From NCBI GenBank assembly GCA_002423075.1, contig DIUS01000080.1, forward strand, positions 18,026-33,407: a DNA stretch of 15,382 nucleotides, in the 5' to 3' direction. The DNA comes from Microbacteriaceae bacterium UBA6152 (GTDB taxonomy: Bacteria > Actinomycetota > Actinomycetes > Actinomycetales > Microbacteriaceae). The position numbers and the translations under genes are program-made. Positions 6,457 to 13,812 of this stretch are shown here, in pieces (the first letter of the stretch is position 1; each line of letters starts with the position of its first letter). The notes beneath the pieces were generated by a model. The model saw only the letters and a program-made list of their open reading frames with translations, was not told where the DNA came from and did no database searches.

Positions 6457-8276
6457 CGCCCGGCGCTGAAGCGCTTCGCCCGCCGATTCCCGGCATCGAC
6501 CTGCCCGGGGTGCACGTGCTGCGCCGCATGGGCGACATGGACCAGATCAAGGCGCAATTGGATGCGCTGCTCGCCGACGCCGCGGCCGAGCGACGCGGCC
6601 CGGTTCGCGCGGTCGTCATCGGAGCCGGGTACATCGGTCTCGAGATGGCGGAGAACCTGAGGCGCCGCGGTGCCGAGGTCGATGTTGTCGAGCTCGCCGA
6701 CCAGATTCTGCCGGCGATCGACCACGAGCTCTCGGTGCCGGTCGAGTCGCACCTGCGCAGCCGCGGGGTCGCCGTGCACCTTCACACAGGGGCTGCCGCG
6801 CTGCGTGAAGCCTCGGGCGGCCTCGACGTCGAGCTCACCAACCACACCGTGCTGCACGCCGACCTCGTGATCCTGTCGGCGGGCGTGCGGCCGAACACCC
6901 AGTTGGCCCGCGATGCGGGTCTCGAGCTGGGCGAGCGCGGCGGCATCGTCGTCGACACCCACATGCGCACCTCCGACTCGCATATCTGGGCGGCGGGAGA
7001 TGCGGTCGAGACGCCGAACACGGTGCTGCCCGGCTCGTGGATCGCGCCTCTCGCCGGGCCTGCGAATCGACAGGCCCGTGTCGCCGCCGAGAACATCTGC
7101 GGTCGCGACACGGAGTACCGCTCGACCCAGGGCACCTCGATCGTGAAGGTCTTCGACATGGTCGCCGGCGGCACCGGGGCGACGCAGCGGCAGCTGAAGG
7201 CGGCGGGCGTGCCGCACCGGGCGATCCACGTGCATCCCTCAGGCCACGCTGGCTACTACCCCGGCACGGCGATGATGCATCTGAAGGTCGTGTTCGACCC
7301 CGAGACGGGCCGCGTGCTCGGCGGCCAGGCAGCCGGCTTCGACGGCGTCGACAAGCGCATCGACGTGCTCGCCACGGCGGTGCGCATGGGCATGACCGTG
7401 TTCGACCTCGAAGAGCTCGAGCTCGCCTACGCTCCTCCGTTCGGCTCGGCGAAAGACCCCATCAACATGGCGGGCTTCGTCGCGGCCAACGTCGTGCGCG
7501 GCGATCTCTCGCTCTGGTACGCGGAGGACTATCCGGCGGCCGTCGAGGGCGCAGGCATCATCGACGTGCGCACGGCAGAGGAGTTCGGCATCTGGCATCT
7601 GCCCGGCGCCGAGAACGTGCCACTCGACACGCTGCGCGCGGCGTGCGCGGAATGGGACACGAGCACTCCGATCAGGCTGTACTGCGCTGTCGGATTCCGC
7701 TCGTGCCTGGCGTACCGCGCGCTCCGACAGCGCGGCTTCACCGACCTCCAGACTCTCTCGGGCGGCTCGACGACCTTCCGGGCGTGGCACCAGCTCGACG
7801 AGGCCGATGCGCCCGTGCAGCGCGCGCCGATGGAGAACTACGCCGAGACGCACTCGCTGTTCGCGCTCGCCCCGGCGGGAATCGGCGCATCCATCGACCT
7901 CGACGTCACCGGCCTCGCGTGCCCTGGGCCGATCATGAAGCTCGCCGAGGCGGCGAACTCCGCCGACGCGGGCGATGAGATCACGATTCACGTCAGCGAC
8001 CCCGGATTCGCGGCGGATGCTCCCGCCTGGGTCAAGCGCAATGGCCACGAGCTCGTCTCGATCGAGCCGGAAGGACCCGGTTATGTCGCCGTCATCCGCA
8101 AGGGCGGTGCGGGCACGGTGGCCTCGGCGCGTCCGGTCGGTGGCGCGACCGTCTCGGGCCCGGGCAAGAACTCATTCGTCGTCTTCTCGGGTGATCTCGA
8201 CAAGGTGCTCGCCTCGATGATCATCGCCAACGGGGCTCTCGCCATGGGCGAGCAGGTCTTGATGTTCTTCACCTTC

Positions 8277-8281
8277 TGGGC
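8277..8281 (+). other. Second deletion scar in the thiol-redox gene
   Basis: TTCTGGGC joins the FFTFWG strand (frame 3) directly to the MGVxQSDLIDGVE helix (frame 2) of a DsrE-like domain. TGGGC fits both the expected TTC-TGG-G.. upstream and ATG-GGC-GTC downstream sequences, so it is a likely microhomology. The missing length must be 1 modulo 3, roughly 250 bases. Confidence 0.65.
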
Positions 8282-8388
8282 GTCGCCCAGAGCGACCTCA
8301 TCGACGGTGTCGAGCTGGGCGGTGTCGCGACCTTTCTCGGCGAGGCATCAGAGTCGACCACGACCCTGTTCATCTAGTGCGGGTGATC

Positions 8389-8394
8389 TAGCAT
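8389..8394 (+). promoter_or_regulatory. Putative -10 box of a leaderless promoter for the three-gene operon
   Basis: TAGCAT is followed by CGGGGC and the ATG at 8401, so the transcript probably begins at the start codon. It lies directly after the stop of the broken thiol-redox gene. No Shine-Dalgarno and no strong -35 are visible. Confidence 0.5.
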
Positions 8395-8400
8395 CGGGGC

Positions 8401-9072
8401 ATGAGCGACGCAGACGGCGCGGCAGCCGACGAGATTCCGCTGGCAGGCATGCCGACCCGATCAGGCTCCGTGACGCGTACCCTGCTGCTGGCCGCGCTCG
8501 TCGCCACGGCGCTCATGGCGCTGGCCTTCCAGTTCGGCATCGGCGACACGGTTTTCACCCGGCCGGGCGAGCTCGCACTGCTCTTCGTCGATGTCGCTCC
8601 GGTGCTCTGGTTCGCCGCGGCCGCGGTGCTGCTCAGCGTGTTCCGCTGGCAGACCATCGATCAGCGCTTCCGCTGGGTCGCGCTCGCCGGCGTCGTGGCG
8701 GTCGTCATCTCCCTGCTGTTCCGCGTGCTCGCGCTCGGGCAGTCGTGGCGAGAAGCGCTGCTCGAGCCCTTCACCGCGGGCTTTCTCGTCGTGACCGCAG
8801 CGGCTATTGGCTTCACCCGCATTCGTGTGCGCCGCCTTGCGCGCCGCACTGACGCCGGCATCACCCTGACGGGCGTCGCGCTCGGCTTCGCCGTCGTGGG
8901 GGCGGGCATCGCTCTCGGCTCGTTGCGGGTCGCTCTCGCCGGGCCCCCCGTGCCGCCCGGCGCCGTGTCGCGGTACGTCGAGTTCGACCCGACCACCGGG
9001 CTGCTGATTGCAGCGACGCTCACCATGGTCGGCGCACTGTTCTGGTTCGCCGACCGCACCCGCACCCAATGA
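8401..9072 (+). CDS. Multi-pass membrane protein of unknown function
   Basis: 223 residues that I do not recognise as a named family. After a charged 24-residue cytoplasmic-looking start there are about six hydrophobic segments: roughly 25-45, 58-80, 92-112, 122-139, 154-178 and 199-217. Basic loops lie between segments 2 and 3 (FRWQTIDQRFRW) and between 4 and 5 (TRIRVRRLARRT), which would place those loops in the cytoplasm. The tail ends in a short charged stretch. No catalytic motif or metal site is seen. It is the first gene of an operon, overlapping the nucleoside hydrolase start by ATGA, so a transport or accessory role in nucleoside use is possible but purely contextual. The start is supported by the -10 hexamer six bases upstream. 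Confidence 0.8.
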   Translation: MSDADGAAADEIPLAGMPTRSGSVTRTLLLAALVATALMALAFQFGIGDTVFTRPGELALLFVDVAPVLWFAAAAVLLSVFRWQTIDQRFRWVALAGVVAVVISLLFRVLALGQSWREALLEPFTAGFLVVTAAAIGFTRIRVRRLARRTDAGITLTGVALGFAVVGAGIALGSLRVALAGPPVPPGAVSRYVEFDPTTGLLIAATLTMVGALFWFADRTRTQ

Positions 9073-10040
9073 TCGGGCAGCCGGTGATTCTTGACGTCGA
9101 CACGGGGGTCGACGATGCCCTCGCGATTCTGCTCGCCGTGCGCCATCCCACCCTCGACGTGCGCGCGATCACCTGCACGGGCGGCAACGCCCCGCTCGCC
9201 CAGGTCGTCACGAACACACTGGCGGTGCTGGATGCGGCCGGGGCAGACGAGATTCCTGTTGCCGCCGGGGCGCATCGCCCCTTGCTTGAAGCCCCGCAGC
9301 ACGCGGTTGCCATCCACGGCGCCGACGGCCTCGCCGACCTCGCCTTGGCGCGCTCTGCCCGCGCGCCCGAGCAGGGCCACGCTGTCGAGCTGCTGCGGCG
9401 CACCCTGGCCGACAGTGCCGAGCCCGTGACGATCATCAGCCTCGCCCCGCTCACGAACATCGCGATGCTGCTGCGCCTGCACCCCGAGGTGACCGACCGC
9501 ATTGCGCGCGTCGTCATGATGGGCGGGGCGGTCGGATCGGGCAATGCGACAGCCGCCGCCGAGTTCAATGTCTGGCATGACCCCGAAGCCGCGGCGATCG
9601 TGCTCGGCGAAGGGCTCGACGTGCTCATGTACGGTCTCGAGCCGTTCTACCGGGTCGCGGTCTCGCACGACGACGCGCGCGTGCTCTCCGCCTCGTCCGA
9701 CTCGGGTGCCCGACTAGCCGGCGCCTTGCTGACCCACTTGATCGGCATCGACGCCACCGAAGATCGCGTGGCCGACGACCGCGTGGCGATCGGCGACGCG
9801 GGCGCGGTGTGCGCCGCCATCGACCCAAGCCCCCTCACGACGCGGCTCGCGCCCGTCGAGGTCGCGCTCGCCCCGGGCCCGACCCGCGGGCAGACTGTGG
9901 TCGACCTGCGCACCATGGTCGGGGCCGACATCACGACTGCGCGCGCCGTTCCACCCGCGACCGTCGTGCTCGACGTCGACCCTGAGCCGTACCGACGACT
10001 GTTCCTCGACACTCTGCTCAGCCCCACCGCTCCGGCATGA
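9069..10040 (+). CDS. Nucleoside hydrolase family protein (IU-NH fold)
   Basis: 323 residues. The family splits the N-glycosidic bond of ribonucleosides using a bound calcium ion. The N-terminal calcium motif DVDTGVDDA gives D9, D11, D15 and D16. Also present are GGN (38-40), HGADGLAD, the ISLAPLTN strand, VVMMGGA and the ribose-binding AEFNVWHDPEAA (E165, N167, D171). The last calcium ligand is D243, but the residue before it is glycine (IGDAGAV) where most members have His-Asp (HDA); that His helps the leaving base depart in purine/pyrimidine hydrolases. The segment expected to read LDVTH is LEPFY. The enzyme may therefore act on an unusual nucleoside or differ in leaving-group activation. 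It overlaps the membrane gene (ATGA) and the FAD oxidase (ATGA), so all three are probably translated together. Confidence 0.9.
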   Translation: MIGQPVILDVDTGVDDALAILLAVRHPTLDVRAITCTGGNAPLAQVVTNTLAVLDAAGADEIPVAAGAHRPLLEAPQHAVAIHGADGLADLALARSARAPEQGHAVELLRRTLADSAEPVTIISLAPLTNIAMLLRLHPEVTDRIARVVMMGGAVGSGNATAAAEFNVWHDPEAAAIVLGEGLDVLMYGLEPFYRVAVSHDDARVLSASSDSGARLAGALLTHLIGIDATEDRVADDRVAIGDAGAVCAAIDPSPLTTRLAPVEVALAPGPTRGQTVVDLRTMVGADITTARAVPPATVVLDVDPEPYRRLFLDTLLSPTAPA

Positions 10041-11392
10041 CCGACGTCATCGCTCTGCTGCGGGAGGCCCTCGGCGACGCCCTCTCGACTGACGTCGCGA
10101 CACTCGATTCCGCCCGCCGCGACAAGTCGGGTCAGCGCACGCCCGCACCGCCACTCGCCGTCGTGGCTGCGCGCAGCGTCGAGCACGTGCAGGCCGCACT
10201 GCGCATCGCCCACGAGCACCGCATTCCCGTCGTGCCCCGCGGCGCCGGCACGGGTCTCACCGGCGGCGCCATGGCGAGCGGCGGCGAGCTCGTGCTCTCG
10301 ACGACCGCCATGACCCGCGTACTCGAGATCGACGACGCAGATCAGATCGCTGTCGTCGAACCGGGCATTCTGAATGCCGACCTCAATCGCACCCTCGAAC
10401 CGCACGGTCTGCGCTGGGCTCCCGACCCGGCTAGCCGCGAGATCTCGACCGTCGGCGGCAACATCGCGACCAACGCTGGCGGGCTGTTGTGCGCCAAGTA
10501 CGGCGTGACCCGCGAGGCTGTGCTCGGGCTCGAGGTGGTGCTCGCCGACGGATCGCTCATGCGGCTCGGGCATCGCACGATCAAGGGGGTCACCGGCCTC
10601 GACCTGACCGCGCTCATGATCGGGTCGGAGGGCACGCTCGGCATCATCGTGGGCGCCACGCTCAAGTTGACTCCCGTGCCGACCGGCACCGTCGCAACCA
10701 TCGGTGCGTATTTTCCGACGATCGAGCAGGCGGCCGCGGCGTCGGCGGCGATCACCGCGGCCCGCATCCGCCCTGCCGCGATGGAGCTTGTCGACCCGCT
10801 GGCCCTGGCGAGCATCCTGCAGCATCTCGGCCTTCCGGCGCTCTCACCCGGCAGCGCGCACGTGCTCGTGCAGACCGACGGTGAAGCTGCCGACAAAGAG
10901 GCGCGGGCCGCTCTGGCCATCATCACGGACTTCGGCGGCACGGCGAGCATGACGACCGACCCCGACGAGGGCGAACGGATGCTCGCCGTGCGCCGCGCGA
11001 TGCACCCCGCCATGGAGGCTCTGGGTCAGGTGCTCATCGAAGATATCGCGGTGCCGCGCTCGCAACTCGTCGCGATGTTCGCCGCGATCCGCCGCATCAG
11101 CGAGAGCTACGGCGTGCCGATTCCGACCGTGGCGCACGCGGGCGACGGCAATCTGCACCCGAACCTCATCTACTCGGGCGACGACGTGCCTGACGTCATC
11201 TGGGCCGCTGCGGGAGAGCTGTTCGAGGCGGCGCTCGAGCTCGGAGGCACGCTCACGGGCGAGCACGGCATCGGCACCCTCAAACGCCGGTGGCTCGCGG
11301 ATGAGCTCGGCGACGAGCAAGTCGCGCTGCAGCGGCGCATCAAGGCCGCGTTCGATCCTCGTGGCATTCTCAACCCCGGGAAGATCTTCTAG
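10037..11392 (+). CDS. FAD-linked 2-hydroxyacid dehydrogenase (D-lactate/glycolate type, GlcD-like)
   Basis: 451 residues, full length for the GlcD/D-lactate dehydrogenase group. The PCMH-type FAD domain has VVPRGAGTGLTGGA (65-78), STVGGNIATNAGGLLCAKYG (137-156), TGLDLTALMIGSEGTLGI (186-203). The C-terminal substrate domain has AHAGDGNLHPN (H367, H374), TGEHGIG (H410) and the usual ending FDPRGILNPGKIF. The family oxidises D-lactate, glycolate or longer 2-hydroxyacids at the membrane or through an electron-transfer partner. The exact substrate is not visible, and no iron-sulfur domain is fused. It is the third gene of an operon, starting at an ATGA overlap with the nucleoside hydrolase. Its stop shares the bases CTAG with the stop of the convergent gene, leaving no room for a terminator. 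Confidence 0.9.
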   Translation: MTDVIALLREALGDALSTDVATLDSARRDKSGQRTPAPPLAVVAARSVEHVQAALRIAHEHRIPVVPRGAGTGLTGGAMASGGELVLSTTAMTRVLEIDDADQIAVVEPGILNADLNRTLEPHGLRWAPDPASREISTVGGNIATNAGGLLCAKYGVTREAVLGLEVVLADGSLMRLGHRTIKGVTGLDLTALMIGSEGTLGIIVGATLKLTPVPTGTVATIGAYFPTIEQAAAASAAITAARIRPAAMELVDPLALASILQHLGLPALSPGSAHVLVQTDGEAADKEARAALAIITDFGGTASMTTDPDEGERMLAVRRAMHPAMEALGQVLIEDIAVPRSQLVAMFAAIRRISESYGVPIPTVAHAGDGNLHPNLIYSGDDVPDVIWAAAGELFEAALELGGTLTGEHGIGTLKRRWLADELGDEQVALQRRIKAAFDPRGILNPGKIF

Positions 11393-12105
11393 TCGCCCCG
11401 CACGGCCACGTAGACGCCGTTGCGTGACACCCCCTCGGTGAGCGGGTTCGCGAACTCGACGGTGTGACCCTCGACGGTCGCGAACACCTCGCGCAACACG
11501 GCCATGAAAGAGTCATCGGGCGGGTCGTCTGACCACAGCGCGAACACTCCGCCCGGCACGAGGTGGCGCGCGAGGCGGCGCAGACCAGAGACGGTATAGA
11601 GATCGGCGTGGCTCGCATCGAGCGTGAAGGTCGGCGTGTGATCGACATCGAGCAGAATCGCGTCGATGTCGCGCGTCACCGCGTCAACCGCGCCCGGCTC
11701 GCCCCGCATGACGGCGAAGAAGTCGGCGTGCACGAGAGTTGTGCGAGGGTCATCCACCAGTCGGCCGCTCACCGGGAGCAGCCGACGGTCGTGCCAGCCG
11801 ATGACTTCGGGCAGGGCATCGACGACCGCGAGCGAGCCGACGCGAGGGTCGTCGAGGGCGGTCACGGCCGTGTAGCCGAGCCCGAGCCCGCCGACGACGA
11901 CGCTGAGCGGCCCCTCGCCGGCCACGGCAGCCAGCCCGAGCCGGGCGAGTTCTTCTTCAGCAACCGTGAAAAGGCTCGACATGAGGTACTCATCGCCGAG
12001 CTTCACTTCGAAGATGTCGGCGTCGACGACGGGCTCGTGACGTCGACGCAGCGAGAGCTCGCCCATGGGCGTCTGCTCATGGGCGAGCTCGTCGAAGCGG
12101 AGCAT
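11389..12105 (-). CDS. Spermidine-synthase-like protein (SAM-dependent methyltransferase fold)
   Basis: 238 residues. The pattern follows spermidine synthase-like proteins: an N-terminal strand region (GELSLRRRHEPVVDADIFEV), YLMSSLFTVAEEELA, then a Rossmann-type domain with VVGGLGLGYTA (70-80), an acidic strand end (VVDALPEVI, 94-102), HADFF and DAILLDVDHTP (148-158). Genuine aminopropyltransferases carry YHE/HP and a catalytic D-x-x-D-P segment; here the equivalent reads DVDHTP and the YHE motif is absent. I therefore favour a related enzyme of unknown substrate over a polyamine synthase. Its ATG overlaps the stop of the semialdehyde dehydrogenase by one base (TGATG), so it is the second gene of a coupled pair. 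Its stop overlaps that of the convergent FAD enzyme. Confidence 0.78.
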   Translation of the reverse strand: MLRFDELAHEQTPMGELSLRRRHEPVVDADIFEVKLGDEYLMSSLFTVAEEELARLGLAAVAGEGPLSVVVGGLGLGYTAVTALDDPRVGSLAVVDALPEVIGWHDRRLLPVSGRLVDDPRTTLVHADFFAVMRGEPGAVDAVTRDIDAILLDVDHTPTFTLDASHADLYTVSGLRRLARHLVPGGVFALWSDDPPDDSFMAVLREVFATVEGHTVEFANPLTEGVSRNGVYVAVRGD

Positions 12106-13475
12106 CAGGCGATGCGGATCATCTTCTTGTTGACGAACTCATCGATGCCGAGGGTGCCGAGCTCACGGCCCGAGCCCGAGCGCTTGATGCCGCCGAAGGG
12201 CAGCTCGGGGCTGTCGGCGAGCACGCAGTTGACATAGACCATGCCGGCCTCGATCTGGTCGGCGACCCGCGCGGCCTGCTCGGGGTCGGTCGTGAAGAGG
12301 TACGAGCCCAGACCGAAGGGCGTGTCGTTGGCGAGTTGCACGGCTTCGGCCTCGTTCGCGACCTTGAACACCTGCGCCACGGGGCCGAAGAACTCTTCGT
12401 AGTAGGCATCGTTGCCCGGCCTGACATCGGCGAGCACGGTCGACGAGAAGAAGTTGCCGTCGCGCGTGCCGCCCGTGAGCACGGTCGCACCGCCCGAGAC
12501 GGCGCGCTTCACCTGGTCTTCGAGACCCTCAGCGGCCGACGACGATGACAGCGGGCCGTAGGCGCCGCCCTCGACCATCGGGTCGCTCGCCTGGGTGCTC
12601 GACATCAGGGCGACGAACTTCTCGAGGAAGGCGTCGTAGAGGTCGTCGATGACGATGAAGCGCTTCGCGCCGTTGCACGACTGGCCGCTATTGTCGAGGC
12701 GCGCATTGACCGCCATCTCGACCGTCGCGTCAAGGTCGTCGGTGCTGAGCAGGATGAAGGGGTCGCTGCCGCCGAGTTCGAGCACAACCTTCTTGAGGTG
12801 TCGCCCGGCCTGCTCGGCAACGGCCGCACCGGCGCGCTCCGAACCGGTGAGCGAGACGCCTTGCACGCGCGGGTCAGCGATCATGGTGGCGATCTGGTCG
12901 GTCGTCGCGTAAATGTTCGTGTACGCACCGACCGGGAATCCCGCGTCGGCGAAGATCTGGTGAATGGCTTCGGACGAGGCGGGGCACTGGGCGGCGTGCT
13001 TGAGCAGAATCGTGTTGCCCAGAATCAGGTTCGGTCCGGCAAAGCGGGCGACCTGGTAGTACGGAAAGTTCCAGGGCATGATGCCGATGAGCACGCCCAT
13101 CGGGCTCTTGCGGATGAACGCCGAACCCTCGCTACCCTCGGCGAGCTCGATCGGCTCGTCTTTCAGCAGGGCGGGGCCGTGGTCGGCGTAGTACTGGTAG
13201 ATGTCGGCCGAAAAGTCGACCTCGCCCAAAGCGTCGCCGATGGGCTTGCCCATCTCACGCACGATCGTCTCGGCAAGGTGCTGACGGCGCTCGCGGTGCA
13301 GGTCGGCGACCTTCGCGATGAGCGCGGCGCGCTGCTCGACCGTGGTCGTGCGGGCCCACTCGCGGTAGGCCTTGTCGGCTCCGTCGATCGCGGCGGCGAT
13401 CTCGGCGTCGGTCGCCGTCGGATACGTGGTGATCGTCTCCCCGGTTGCGGGGTTGGTCACTGCGTACTTGCTCAT
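12105..13475 (-). CDS. gabD: NAD(P)-dependent succinate-semialdehyde dehydrogenase (GabD-type)
   Basis: 456 residues of the aldehyde dehydrogenase superfamily, closest by pattern to actinobacterial GabD1. It oxidises succinate semialdehyde to succinate; related enzymes accept glutarate semialdehyde. Features are MPWNFPYYQ with N136, the cofactor region LLKHAAQCPASSEAI (157-171), LTGSERAG, general base E233 (LELGGSDPF) and nucleophile C267 (NSGQSCNGAKR). The C-terminal motifs are EEFFGPVAQVF, NDTPFGLG and LPFGGIKRSGSGRELG. An upstream in-frame extension to 13511 is possible, but the ATG at 13475 is preceded by GAGGAG (13480-13485) and matches the usual start SKYAVTNPATGE. It is first of a pair with the spermidine-synthase-like gene. 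A promoter at 13557-13585 gives a leader of about 75 bases. Confidence 0.93.
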   Translation of the reverse strand: MSKYAVTNPATGETITTYPTATDAEIAAAIDGADKAYREWARTTTVEQRAALIAKVADLHRERRQHLAETIVREMGKPIGDALGEVDFSADIYQYYADHGPALLKDEPIELAEGSEGSAFIRKSPMGVLIGIMPWNFPYYQVARFAGPNLILGNTILLKHAAQCPASSEAIHQIFADAGFPVGAYTNIYATTDQIATMIADPRVQGVSLTGSERAGAAVAEQAGRHLKKVVLELGGSDPFILLSTDDLDATVEMAVNARLDNSGQSCNGAKRFIVIDDLYDAFLEKFVALMSSTQASDPMVEGGAYGPLSSSSAAEGLEDQVKRAVSGGATVLTGGTRDGNFFSSTVLADVRPGNDAYYEEFFGPVAQVFKVANEAEAVQLANDTPFGLGSYLFTTDPEQAARVADQIEAGMVYVNCVLADSPELPFGGIKRSGSGRELGTLGIDEFVNKKMIRIA

Positions 13476-13556
13476 GAGGCTCCTCGTGAATTCGCGCTGG
13501 GCACCTCGCATCGCGCCGGTGGGCGAGACGGTGGCAGCGGTGCACCCGTGGGCTCC

Positions 13557-13585
13557 AGTTTATGTCGCCGCCCGAGCGCCGTGAA
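13557..13585 (-). promoter_or_regulatory. Putative sigma-A-type promoter for gabD
   Basis: On the minus strand, TTCACG (13585-13580; four of six matches to TTGACA) is separated by 17 bases from TAAACT (13562-13557; fits TAnnnT). Transcription would begin near 13550, about 75 bases before the gabD start, which has its own Shine-Dalgarno. Confidence 0.5.
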
Positions 13586-13800
13586 GCGCTAGGCTCAGCC
13601 GCGGTCGGCACGACGCCCTCCCGGCCACGTGAGCGAGCTTGTCGACCGCGCCGGTACTGCCGATGACCGATTCGATGGCCACGCTCTCGGCCAGCACGCC
13701 GACAGCGTCGCTCGACTCGGGCTCCGCTGCTCAGGGGTTCGTCACGAGTGCCACCGTAGACGAGCGGGTAGCGGTCGACTGGGCAGCCGTCCGCCGCACC

Positions 13801-13806
13801 TACGCT
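13801..13806 (+). promoter_or_regulatory. Putative -10 box of a leaderless promoter for the EI24-type gene
   Basis: TACGCT is followed by GGTCGC and the ATG at 13813. This matches the TAnnnT-N6-ATG pattern and fixes the start codon at 13813, not at the upstream in-frame TTG. Confidence 0.5.
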
Positions 13807-13812
13807 GGTCGC

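Larger units (their letters stand above)
6398..8377 (+). pseudogene. CoA-disulfide reductase/rhodanese/TusA/DsrE fusion gene with two internal deletions
   Basis: Intact relatives of about 820 residues join an FAD/NAD(P)H thiol-disulfide reductase, a rhodanese, a TusA and a DsrE-like domain for sulfur and thiol redox transfer. Here the start is normal: AGGAG seven bases before the ATG, then MKLVVVGGVAAGASIAARA in frame 2, stopping at TGA 6467-6469. The family continues in frame 3 from about 6447 (LALTPGAEALRPP). About 88 residues are missing, including the SFxNC active-site cysteine. Frame 3 then shows GAGYIG, the dimerisation domain, rhodanese (DVRTAEEF; active Cys codon 7683-7685 in YCAVGFRS), TusA (CPGP, 7920-7931) and the DsrE start (FFTFW). 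At about 8280 the match jumps back to frame 2 (QSDLIDGVELGGVATFLGEA ending LFI, stop 8375-8377), with about 83 residues lost. The middle frame has no stop and runs on to 8852 into the next gene. The oxidoreductase should be inactive; an assembly error is the alternative. Confidence 0.85.
13476..13812. other. Divergent intergenic region between gabD and the EI24-type gene (337 bases)
   Basis: This holds the gabD Shine-Dalgarno and promoter (minus strand) and the -10 box of the EI24-type gene (13801-13806, plus). A further TAGGCT hexamer at 13590-13595 (plus) is not followed by a start codon at the leaderless distance. The part from about 13600 to 13790 is open on both strands without a recognisable protein. 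A minus-strand stretch of 56 codons (13730 to 13563) between two stops has no ATG, and upstream extension of the EI24 frame to a TTG at 13639 shows no conserved character. I see nothing else in it. Confidence 0.5.

Noticed and set aside
8282..8852. C-terminal extension of the middle frame of the broken thiol-redox gene
   Set aside because: After the second junction the translation is arginine/serine-rich nonsense. The true DsrE ending is in frame 2, and the membrane-protein gene occupies 8401 onward.
13563..13730. Minus-strand 56-codon open stretch upstream of gabD
   Set aside because: It has a protein-like look in part (GVLAESVAIESVIGSTG) but no ATG, no ribosome binding site, no recognised family, and it overlaps the putative gabD promoter.
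13639..13812. Upstream extension of the EI24-type gene to a TTG
   Set aside because: The added 58 residues show no conserved character, there is no ribosome binding site, and a -10 hexamer sits correctly for the ATG at 13813.
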